From assembly GCA_001795235.1 (NCBI GenBank), contig MGNZ01000131.1, positions 1,234 to 12,114 on the forward strand: 10,881 nucleotides of DNA, given 5' to 3'. Under the pieces are notes generated by a model. The model saw nothing but the letters and a program-made list of their open reading frames with translations, was not told the DNA's origin and ran no database searches. Position numbers and translations under genes: made by a program. Shown here in pieces: positions 1-5,870 of this stretch. This stretch comes from Chloroflexi bacterium RBG_16_64_32 (GTDB taxonomy: Bacteria; Chloroflexota; Dehalococcoidia; SM23-28-2; RBG-16-64-32). How positions within the stretch are numbered: the first letter of the stretch is position 1; each line of letters opens with the position of its first letter.

Positions 1-42
1 CTGGATCAGTTAGTCTAGGTTCGAATCCTAGTCCCGCAGCCA
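1..42 (+). tRNA. tRNA-Gln(CUG), 3' part only (partial)
   Basis: The window opens inside a tRNA. The T arm is clear: stem CTAGG (15-19), loop TTCGAAT (20-26), stem CCTAG (27-31). It is followed by a seven-base acceptor strand TCCCGCA (32-38), discriminator G39 and an encoded CCA (40-42). Counting back from a four-base variable loop (11-14) and a TCAGT anticodon stem strand (6-10), the first three bases, CTG, fall on the anticodon, giving tRNA-Gln with G at position 37. The G discriminator and the direct Gln-Glu gene order fit. The 5' half lies outside the window, so identity is inferred; that it is a tRNA is certain. Confidence 0.75.
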
Positions 43-47
43 GTCAA

Positions 48-124
48 GGCGCATTCGTCTAGTGGCCCAGGACACCGCCCTCTCAAGGCGGAGATCACGG
101 GTTCGAATCCCGTATGCGCCACCA
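48..124 (+). tRNA. tRNA-Glu(CUC)
   Basis: Complete cloverleaf. Acceptor GGCGCAT (48-54) pairs with ATGCGCC (114-120). The anticodon stem is CCGCC (75-79) with GGCGG (87-91) around loop CTCTCAA (80-86), so the anticodon is CTC at 82-84. The T stem is ACGGG (97-101) with CCCGT (109-113) around TTCGAAT. Discriminator A121 is followed by an encoded CCA (122-124). It starts five bases after the preceding tRNA and is surely co-transcribed with it. A second glutamate tRNA, with anticodon TTC, lies at 5747-5823. Confidence 0.97.
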
Positions 125-140
125 CACCGCAATCGACTCA

Positions 141-163
141 GGCGAGGCCTCTGCGGCCTCGCC
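141..163 (+). terminator. Hairpin terminator after the tRNA pair, probably bidirectional
   Basis: A perfect nine-base-pair stem GGCGAGGCC (141-149) and GGCCTCGCC (155-163) closes a five-base loop. It sits 16 bases after the tRNA-Glu CCA and 28 bases beyond the stop of the converging aldolase gene. The plus-strand tail (ttgccgtttg) is only weakly T-rich. Its position between convergent units suggests that it ends both transcripts. Confidence 0.65.
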
Positions 164-191
164 TTGCCGTTTGGGGGACTCACACGCGCTA

Positions 192-980
192 TTAGTATGT
201 GGCGCCTGTGGCCGGCGGCGACTCCTCCTGGCGGGCCATCCGGATGTCCTCCCGCGCGGCCCTTGCCAGCGAGCCGACATCGCCGGTCGCCAGGACGAGC
301 CGGAACCCCTCCTCGATGCGTGCGCGCGCGGTGCCGGCGGTGGAGTGGAGGCCCGGCGCGACGCCGTGCCTGCCGCAGCTCTCCACTATGCGCCTGCGGG
401 CCCTGACGTACTCGTCCGCCTCACCGTCCATCTGGGGCGCCATGCCCATGGAGATGGTCAGGTCCATCGGGCCGATGTACATGGCGTCGATCCCCGGCAC
501 GCCCAGGATGTCGTCCAGGTTCTCCAGCGCCTCCACCGTCTCGATTTGGGGGATGCACAGGACCTCATCGTTCGCGTGGGCGAAGTAGTCGAACCCCGCG
601 TAGTAGACGGCCCGCGTCGGCCCGTAGCTGCGGATCCCCTTTGGCGGGTAGCGGCAGGCCGCCGCGGCGGCCTCCGCCTGCTCCCGGTTGTTGACCAGCG
701 GCACGATAACCCCATAGGCGCCCGCGTCCAGCATCTTCATGATGATGGCGGCGTCGTTCCAGGGCACGCGGACGAGCGGCGTCACGCTGGCTGCGGAGAT
801 CGCCTGGAGCATGGTCACCGCGGTGTCGTATCCGATGACGCCGTGCTGCATGTCCACGCACAGCCAGTCCAGGCCCTGGCTGGCCATGACCTCGGCCGAG
901 AAAGAGTTGCCGATCGACAGCCACCCGCCCAGCGCGGGCTTGTCTTCCTGCCAGAGCCTCTTGACAGCGTTCTCGCGCAT
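192..980 (-). CDS. HpcH/HpaI-family class II (metal-dependent) aldolase
   Basis: A 262-residue protein of usual family length, belonging to the pyruvate-dependent aldolases (4-hydroxy-2-oxoheptanedioate aldolase HpcH/HpaI, 2-keto-3-deoxy-L-rhamnonate aldolase RhmA and relatives). These cleave a 4-hydroxy-2-oxo acid to pyruvate plus an aldehyde in the cytoplasm. Visible family landmarks are DMQHG with H46 (catalytic His), R71 in RVPWND, the LDAGAYG and CRYPPKGIRSYGP segments, and the metal-ligand positions E147 (PQIE) and D173 (IGPMD). No signal peptide or membrane segment. The ATG has a GGAGG ribosome site (988-992, complement) at seven bases; stop is TAA. It runs divergently from the ThDP enzyme gene and converges on the tRNA pair. 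The exact substrate cannot be told from sequence; the family call is secure. Confidence 0.92.
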   Translation of the reverse strand: MRENAVKRLWQEDKPALGGWLSIGNSFSAEVMASQGLDWLCVDMQHGVIGYDTAVTMLQAISAASVTPLVRVPWNDAAIIMKMLDAGAYGVIVPLVNNREQAEAAAAACRYPPKGIRSYGPTRAVYYAGFDYFAHANDEVLCIPQIETVEALENLDDILGVPGIDAMYIGPMDLTISMGMAPQMDGEADEYVRARRRIVESCGRHGVAPGLHSTAGTARARIEEGFRLVLATGDVGSLARAAREDIRMARQEESPPATGATY

Positions 981-1017
981 CCTCGTTCCTCCGGACGACT
1001 GCTAGGCTGACTGCCCA

Positions 1018-1046
1018 TCACTAACACGCGAGCAGCCGACTGTCAA
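1018..1046 (-). promoter_or_regulatory. Possible promoter of the aldolase gene
   Basis: On the minus strand a perfect -35 box TTGACA (1046-1041) is followed after 17 bases by TAGTGA (1023-1018), a poor -10. The start codon would be about 38 bases downstream of the -10. The perfect -35 and correct spacing are in favour; the weak -10 keeps confidence low. Confidence 0.3.
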
Positions 1047-1105
1047 CGCCATCGCGCCCGTTCGCACCCCTGTGGTATCCTTCCTCACCGAAAGGAGCGC
1101 CCGCT

Positions 1106-2788
1106 ATGCCCAAGCTTTCCGGCCGCTACGCACTCCTGGAACAGCTCGTCGCTGACGGTGTCACCCACGTTTTTGGCAACCCCGGCAGCACCGAAGAAGC
1201 GTTCATGGACGCCCTCCAGGACTACCCGCAAATCCGGTACATCCTGGCCCTGCACGAGTCTGTCGCTGTGGGCATCGCCGATGGCTACGCCCGCGCGAGC
1301 GGGCGGCCGGCCTTCCTTCAGCTCCACATCAACCCCGGCCTCGGCAACGCCATGGGCATGCTGTACAACTCCTATCGCACGCAAACGCCGATGGTGGTGT
1401 ACGCCGGCCAGCACTCCCAGCGCGGCGGCTCGCAGGAGCCGATCCTGGCCGGCGACCTGGTGCGCATGGCGGAGCCTGTCACCAAATGGGCGATGCACGT
1501 GGAGGACGCCTTCGAGATTCCGGTCCTCCTGCGCCGCGCCTTCAAGGTGGCCATGGAGCCCCCCCGGGGGCCCGTCTTCCTCTCCATCCCCATGAACGTC
1601 ATGGACGAAGAAGCGGACGTGGACATCACGCCCACCGCCTACACCAACACCCGCGTCCGCCCTGACCCTGACGCTGTTGAACGGGTGGCGCAGGTCCTGG
1701 CAGCGGCGCAGTCGCCCCTGATCGTCTGCGGCGAGGGTGTCGCCACCTCCGGCGCTACGCCGGAGCTCGCCCAGCTCGCTGAGGCGCTGGGGGCCCGTGT
1801 ACACGCGTCGTTCTCCGCTGAACTCCCGTTCCCCGCTGATCACCCGCTTTACGCCGGCCTCCTGAACATCATCTCCGAGCCGGCACTCAAAGGCCAGCTC
1901 TCGGCCGCCGACGTGATTCTGGCAGTGGGGACTCCCGTCCTCACCATCCTCTTCCCTCTGGGCGAGCCTCCGTTCCCGCCTCAGGCCACGATAGTGCACA
2001 TAGACCTGAATCCCTGGGAGGTATCGAAGAACTGGCCCGTCCACCACGGCGTGATGGCCGACCCCAAGATGGCCCTGACCGACATCCTGGCCGCGTTGGG
2101 GAAGCACCTGTCGCCCACGCACCAGCACGATGCCCAGCGCCGCACCCAGGCGATCCAGGCGATGGCCCAGCAGTTCATGCAGGCGATGGACGCCTCCGCT
2201 CAGGCCAAGTGGGACAGCATACCGATAGCCCCGGCGCGCATGGCCAGCGAGCTCGCCGCGGCTATCGCTCCCGGCACCGTCCTGTTCGACGAGTCGATCA
2301 CCGCCGGTGGACACGTCATGCGCCACCTCCGCATGTCGGAGCCGGGGACGCACTACCGCGCCACGGGCGGCGGCCTGGGCCCCGGCATGCCCAACCCGAT
2401 AGGGATAAGGCTGGCGCGGCCGGACCGGCCGGTCCTCTCAGTGGTTGGTGATGGCGCCGCCATGTACACTATCCAGGCCCTGTGGACGGCAGCGCACTAC
2501 AAAGTGCCGGTGACCTGGGTCATCGCCAATAACTCCTCCTACCGAATCCTCAAGCTCAACATGCTGGAGTATCTGGGGGAAGGCGCGGCCGGCCGCCAAT
2601 TCGTCGCCATGGACCTTACCGATCCGCCCCTGGACTTCGCTCGCATCGCCGCCTCGTTCGGGGTCAAAGGCGTGCGCGTCGAACACCCGGATCAGATCGG
2701 CGATGCCGTCCGGGAAGCGCAGTCGGCGGAGGAGCCGCGGGTGGTGGACATCGCCATCGACGGCGACACCCGCTCACGCTGGCTGTAG
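1106..2788 (+). CDS. ThDP-dependent enzyme, benzoylformate decarboxylase/acetolactate synthase-like
   Basis: A 560-residue protein with the three-domain layout of the family: N-terminal ThDP (PYR) domain about 5-170, central domain about 190-325, C-terminal ThDP (PP) domain about 385-550. The cofactor-activating glutamate is E51 (ALHES) and the ThDP/metal motif runs from G448-D449-G450 to N475-N476. It most resembles benzoylformate decarboxylase: NPGSTE with S28 and QLHINPG with H74 match that enzyme's active-site Ser and first His, and GDGAAMY and ALWTAA also align. The second active-site His (His281 of the Pseudomonas enzyme) falls by eye on L282. It is therefore probably a 2-oxo-acid decarboxylase or carboligase of unknown substrate rather than a true MdlC. 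Ribosome site AAAGGAG (1091-1097) lies eight bases before the ATG. An extended -10-like TGGTATCCT (1073-1081) lies just upstream, without a good -35. The divergent aldolase suggests linked 2-oxo-acid/aldehyde metabolism (inference). Confidence 0.9.
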   Translation: MPKLSGRYALLEQLVADGVTHVFGNPGSTEEAFMDALQDYPQIRYILALHESVAVGIADGYARASGRPAFLQLHINPGLGNAMGMLYNSYRTQTPMVVYAGQHSQRGGSQEPILAGDLVRMAEPVTKWAMHVEDAFEIPVLLRRAFKVAMEPPRGPVFLSIPMNVMDEEADVDITPTAYTNTRVRPDPDAVERVAQVLAAAQSPLIVCGEGVATSGATPELAQLAEALGARVHASFSAELPFPADHPLYAGLLNIISEPALKGQLSAADVILAVGTPVLTILFPLGEPPFPPQATIVHIDLNPWEVSKNWPVHHGVMADPKMALTDILAALGKHLSPTHQHDAQRRTQAIQAMAQQFMQAMDASAQAKWDSIPIAPARMASELAAAIAPGTVLFDESITAGGHVMRHLRMSEPGTHYRATGGGLGPGMPNPIGIRLARPDRPVLSVVGDGAAMYTIQALWTAAHYKVPVTWVIANNSSYRILKLNMLEYLGEGAAGRQFVAMDLTDPPLDFARIAASFGVKGVRVEHPDQIGDAVREAQSAEEPRVVDIAIDGDTRSRWL

Positions 2789-2810
2789 CCCGACTGGGGC
2801 GGCAGAGTTC

Positions 2811-2839
2811 TTTTCCTGCGCGCCATAAGCGGTTATCAT
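2811..2839 (+). promoter_or_regulatory. Possible promoter of the sigma-factor cassette
   Basis: TATCAT (2834-2839) is a five-of-six match to the -10 consensus. Seventeen bases upstream is TTTTCC (2811-2816), a poor -35. A short dyad ATAA-gcgg-TTAT (2825-2836) overlaps the -10. The predicted RNA would start near 2846, shortly before the 67-aa gene. A weak -35 next to a good -10 may mean a regulated promoter; no classic ECF-type promoter (GGAAC near -35) is seen. Confidence 0.35.
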
Positions 2840-2862
2840 GGCAGCGCCGTTTAGGTAAGCAT

Positions 2863-3066
2863 ATGCAAGACCGCAAGAGGGATTACCAGGAAGCTTACCA
2901 GCACTGGCAGACCCAGCTTGAGGCCCTCCACCGTGTGTTGCTGGAGGGAGAAAGACTGGAGCCGCCCAAGCTGAAAGCGCTGCTTAACCGCGAGGCACTG
3001 ATGAAAGAGCGCTACGAGCAGGCACGCCGAGTGTTGCTGGGCCTCTCGGAGGAGGAGCAACCCTAG
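2863..3066 (+). CDS. Small helical hypothetical protein at the head of the sigma-factor cassette
   Basis: A 67-residue protein that I do not recognise. It is highly charged and predicted almost wholly helical: one helix about residues 3-32 and a second about 35-62, separated by LEPPK, so a two-helix hairpin or short coiled coil is likely. No cysteines, signal peptide or membrane segment. Codon use (mostly G/C third bases) fits a real gene. The ATG lies inside GCATATGC and is preceded by a modest ribosome site, AGGTAA. It ends 58 bases before the sigma-factor start on the same strand, so the three genes look like one unit. A role in modulating the sigma factor is conceivable only from position. 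Confidence 0.65.
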   Translation: MQDRKRDYQEAYQHWQTQLEALHRVLLEGERLEPPKLKALLNREALMKERYEQARRVLLGLSEEEQP

Positions 3067-3094
3067 TGAATCTGGCCCGTATCTGCATCCGCAT

Positions 3095-3123
3095 GCCGCA
3101 CGTTTCCCCAATAGTCGTGCGGC
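3095..3123 (+). promoter_or_regulatory. Perfect hairpin/dyad directly before the sigma-factor start codon
   Basis: GCCGCACG (3095-3102) and CGTGCGGC (3116-3123) form an eight-base-pair perfect stem around a 13-base loop and end one base before the ATG at 3125. There is no recognisable ribosome site between stem and start. It could be an RNA structure limiting translation initiation of the sigma factor, or a DNA operator. It has no T tract, so a simple terminator is unlikely. Confidence 0.6.
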
Positions 3124-3124
3124 C

Positions 3125-3751
3125 ATGTATGCCAAGGCATTGTCTGGATTAATCGACAAACCTCGGGACGCGCCGGCCTCCGCTGAGGCTGAGAGCGCCC
3201 CGAGCGACGACATTCTGCGGGAGTGGGAGCTGGTGCAGCGCGCCCAGGCCCTGGAGGATAGTGCCCTGGCCTCCCTCTACTCTACCTTCTACCCCAGAAT
3301 CTACAGCTACGCCTTCCTGCACCTGGGAGACGTCCAGACCGCTGAAGACCTCACCTCTGAGGTCATGCTCAAGGTCCTGGAGTCCATCAAGAAGTACCGG
3401 TTCAAGGGGCTGCCGTTCTCTGCCTGGGTCTTCCGTATAGCCCGAAACAAGCTCATCGATCTCCACCGCCGTCGCAAGCGCCGGGGAGAGATCGACCTCA
3501 CGCAACCGCTTGCCACCATGCAGGCGAGCCCCCAGGTGATGGCCGAGCGAGCGCTTGATCGCGGGCAGATCCAGCTCGCGCTGAAGCATCTTACGGAGGA
3601 GCAACGCCAGGTTATCGTCCTCAAGTTCGTTGAGGGGTTCGACAACGCATCCGTGGCTCGCGTCCTCGGTCGCAGCGAGGGCGCCATCAAATCGCTGCAG
3701 CATCGGGCGCTGAACTCGCTACGGCGAATCATGTCGGGGGGGGCCCGCTGA
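3125..3751 (+). CDS. RNA polymerase sigma factor, ECF type (sigma-70 family)
   Basis: A 208-residue ECF sigma factor with sigma2 and sigma4 only. Sigma2 spans about residues 42-118: YPRIYSYAF, the AEDLTSEV segment (73-80, core binding) and WVFRIARNKLIDLHRR (101-116, -10 recognition/melting). Sigma4 spans about 144-203, with LTEEQRQVIVLKF and a helix-turn-helix around 173-199 (VARVLGRSEGAIKSLQHRA). The first 35 residues are a low-conservation extension. The ATG has no visible Shine-Dalgarno and abuts a hairpin. An alternative start is GTG at 3233, with GGGAG (3219-3223) nine bases upstream, which would give about 172 residues. The TGA shares one base with the next gene's ATG, so the two are translationally coupled. 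An eight-G run lies in the last codons (3736-3743). Family call is secure; regulon unknown. Confidence 0.93.
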   Translation: MYAKALSGLIDKPRDAPASAEAESAPSDDILREWELVQRAQALEDSALASLYSTFYPRIYSYAFLHLGDVQTAEDLTSEVMLKVLESIKKYRFKGLPFSAWVFRIARNKLIDLHRRRKRRGEIDLTQPLATMQASPQVMAERALDRGQIQLALKHLTEEQRQVIVLKFVEGFDNASVARVLGRSEGAIKSLQHRALNSLRRIMSGGAR

Positions 3752-5634
3752 TGGCCGGCAGCTTGGCCTCCATTCTGGACGAATGCCTGGACGCCCTGAA
3801 CCAGGGTGAACGTCTGGAGGACTGCCTCGCCCGCTATCCGGGACAGGTTGAAGATCTGCGGACGCTCCTCCTGCTTGCCAGGCGGTTGAGTCTGACGCCG
3901 CGCCACCAGCCGCGCCCAGCGGTTCAGAACGCAGGCTGGCAGCGGTTCCTCGCACGTGCTGAGGACATGCGGCTGGGCGGCAAGCCGCGTCCCTCAATCA
4001 ACATCGGCTGGAAGCGCCCCCTGGCGATCGCGGCTGCGCTGGTCTTGGTCGCAGTGGCGGCCGGCGGCGGCACCGTTTACGCATCGCAGGGAGTCCTCCC
4101 GGACAGCCCCTTGTACCGTGTAAAGCTGGCCAGTGAGGACGTCAGGCTCTGGTTCACGTTCGACGATGCCGGCAAGGCCGAGCTGCTGCTCGATCAGTCT
4201 CGCGAACGCACCGACGAGGTCATGGAGCTGCTCTATGATGGGAAACCGATCCCCGGGAACGTCCTTTCCTCCCTTCGGAGCCGCAACGCGCGGGCCGTAC
4301 GTATACTGGAGGACCGGCCGGAGGAGGGCGCCCTATTACAACGCGCTCACGAGCAATCGGCGGCCCAGGAAAGCCTTCTATTAGGCTTGTGGGGAGACCT
4401 CTCCCAGTCCGCGCACGACGAGTATGCCGAGGCCGTGGCGACTCTGCACAATGCCCAGCTGCGGACCGACGATGTGCCGGGCGCCGTGATGCCGGAGGAC
4501 CTGGCCGCTGGTGTTATCAACATCACCGGCTCCGCCCAAGAGACGGTGGAGGGAGTCTGGCTGATCGGTGGCGTGGAGGTGAGGCTAGACGCCAGCACCC
4601 TGGGGGACGTTAACCTTCAGACGGGCCAAGCGGTGGACGTGGTCGCCGCTCGGGGCGCCAACGGCAGACTGCTCGCGCTCACCGTGGCGGCCACTGACCG
4701 TCACGAGCCCCAGCAGCAGTACGTGGTCTCCGGCGCGCTGGAGGAGGTGAGCAACGACGAAGTAGTAATCGCCGGCCAGCGGATCGCCATCACGGAGAAC
4801 ACGTTGCTCAAGCTGCGGTTGCAGCGCGGTCAGGCGGTAGAGATCAAGGTTGAAGAGATCAGCGGTGAGGCCGTCGCTTTCAGCGTGGAGGGGCCCAAAA
4901 CCGGTCCGCAAAAGGCCGCGCCTCCTCTCCTAGTCTACGAGGGCGTCATCGAGGGGACGGTCAGCACTGGCGAGGTGATCAACGAGTGGGTCGTTGGCGG
5001 CCAGCGATTCCTAGTCACTCCCGGCACCGAGATCGACGCGCGCGCCGCGGCCCTGGCCAATAATGTCCGCGCCCGTGTGGAGGCTGCTATTGACAAAGAT
5101 GAATTGGTGGCCAGACGGGTGGTCGTGCTCGCTGCCGACCCCTCGCAAGACGCAACTGAAGACGGCGGCACGGACGGGGATGGTACCGAAGAGGACGTCA
5201 TCCGTGAAGACGGCGTGGTCAGTGTCGAAGGCGTTTTCGAAGCGGGTGACGGAGAAAGGTGGACTATCAGCGGCGTGGAGGTGGATGCGCCCCTCGATGT
5301 CGAGACTCCAGAAGTTGGCAGCCTCGTCACTCTGGTGGGGCGCCGGAAGGGTGATCTCCTCGTGACGGAGAAGCTGCTGGCCACCTTCCGCCCCAGCGGC
5401 CGCGGTCTGGCGCAGGTGCGCGGGATTATCGGGAAGATCGAAGAGGACGGCACCTTGCAGGTCGGCTCGGCCCGCGTCGAGTTGGGCGTAGAATCAGTGG
5501 TGAGGGGGCGCCCACAGACGGGGAGCCGCGTGTTCATCTGGGGCAGCCTAAACGACTCGGACGCGCTGCAAGCGCTCTACGTCAACGTTCTGGACCCGAA
5601 GCCGCTGGTGCCGGAATCGGGCTCAGAGGACTGA
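3751..5634 (+). CDS. Sigma-factor-coupled membrane protein: anti-sigma-like N-terminus, DUF5667-like and DUF5666-like regions
   Basis: A 627-residue single-pass membrane protein. Residues 1-70 are cytoplasmic and helical, with the LDECLDALNQGE...CLARYPGQ pattern I associate with ECF-linked proteins; the zinc HxxxCxxC motif of classic ZAS anti-sigmas is absent. The one membrane helix is about 89-110. Next comes LPDSPLYRVKLASEDVRLWF (115-134) and a helical stretch to about 230, resembling DUF5667. The remainder is a series of five beta-rich units, about 255-314, 324-380, 396-461, 489-545 and 554-613, each of the form 'GxIxxV..., xVxGxxx, TxI..., GxxVxVxG, AxxVxVL', like DUF5666 OB-folds. An acidic linker (469-487) separates units 3 and 4. 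The ribosome site is probably the G run ending seven bases before the ATG, which overlaps the sigma stop. Its likely job is to hold or tune the upstream sigma factor in response to the envelope (inference); domain names are from memory. Confidence 0.85.
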   Translation: MAGSLASILDECLDALNQGERLEDCLARYPGQVEDLRTLLLLARRLSLTPRHQPRPAVQNAGWQRFLARAEDMRLGGKPRPSINIGWKRPLAIAAALVLVAVAAGGGTVYASQGVLPDSPLYRVKLASEDVRLWFTFDDAGKAELLLDQSRERTDEVMELLYDGKPIPGNVLSSLRSRNARAVRILEDRPEEGALLQRAHEQSAAQESLLLGLWGDLSQSAHDEYAEAVATLHNAQLRTDDVPGAVMPEDLAAGVINITGSAQETVEGVWLIGGVEVRLDASTLGDVNLQTGQAVDVVAARGANGRLLALTVAATDRHEPQQQYVVSGALEEVSNDEVVIAGQRIAITENTLLKLRLQRGQAVEIKVEEISGEAVAFSVEGPKTGPQKAAPPLLVYEGVIEGTVSTGEVINEWVVGGQRFLVTPGTEIDARAAALANNVRARVEAAIDKDELVARRVVVLAADPSQDATEDGGTDGDGTEEDVIREDGVVSVEGVFEAGDGERWTISGVEVDAPLDVETPEVGSLVTLVGRRKGDLLVTEKLLATFRPSGRGLAQVRGIIGKIEEDGTLQVGSARVELGVESVVRGRPQTGSRVFIWGSLNDSDALQALYVNVLDPKPLVPESGSED

Positions 5635-5660
5635 CAGCTGGCTCCGGCGCCATTTGTCAG
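5631..5660 (+). terminator. Imperfect hairpin over the stop codon of the membrane-protein gene
   Basis: CTGACA (5631-5636) pairs with TGTCAG (5655-5660), and inside it TGGC (5639-5642) pairs with GCCA (5649-5652), with one mismatch and one G-T pair between, around a six-base loop. It includes the TGA (5632-5634). No T tract follows, so it may be a weak terminator; its right arm overlaps the -35 of the next promoter. Confidence 0.4.
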
Positions 5661-5683
5661 TTGAGGTCGGCATCCCGTAGAAT
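5654..5683 (+). promoter_or_regulatory. Promoter of tRNA-Glu(UUC) and the crotonase gene
   Basis: TTGTCA (5654-5659, five of six to consensus) and TAGAAT (5678-5683, five of six) are separated by 18 bases. Transcription would start near 5690, about 57 bases before the tRNA. It is the best promoter match in this gap. No other promoter is apparent between the tRNA and the crotonase start, so both probably depend on it. Confidence 0.6.
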
Positions 5684-5746
5684 GCCTTCGGCTGGCCTGT
5701 GCGACCGTGTCGGGTTGGATAGTGGCAGGCCTACTAGGTGTTGAAT

Positions 5747-5823
5747 GCCCCCATAGTCTAGCGGCCCAGGACGCCACCCTTTCAAGGTGGAGATCGCGGG
5801 TTCGAATCCCGCTGGGGGCACCA
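5747..5823 (+). tRNA. tRNA-Glu(UUC)
   Basis: Complete cloverleaf. Acceptor GCCCCCA (5747-5753) pairs with TGGGGGC (5813-5819). Anticodon stem CCACC (5774-5778) pairs with GGTGG (5786-5790) around loop CTTTCAA, so the anticodon is TTC at 5781-5783. T loop is TTCGAAT, discriminator A5820, and CCA is encoded (5821-5823). Its arms closely resemble those of tRNA-Glu(CUC) at 48-124. It ends 47 bases before the crotonase ATG, on the same strand. Confidence 0.97.
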
Positions 5824-5870
5824 ACCGTCTCTGCCCGCCTGAATTGACCGTCCGCCACAAAGGAGAAATC

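Noticed and set aside
114..1010. A 298-residue plus-strand open frame beginning in the tRNA-Glu
   Set aside because: It is the complement of the aldolase gene, starts inside the tRNA's 3' end and has low-complexity composition.
1085..2353. A 422-residue open frame on the minus strand
   Set aside because: It lies opposite the ThDP enzyme, is rich in Arg, Gly and His with no recognisable motif, and reflects the GC bias of the real gene.
2788..2800. GCCC...GGGC as a terminator after the ThDP enzyme
   Set aside because: The stem is only four pairs with no T tract, too weak to support.
5787..5870. Upstream extension of the crotonase to 5787
   Set aside because: It would begin within tRNA-Glu(UUC); the ATG at 5871 has a strong AAAGGAG and begins at the family's usual N-terminus.
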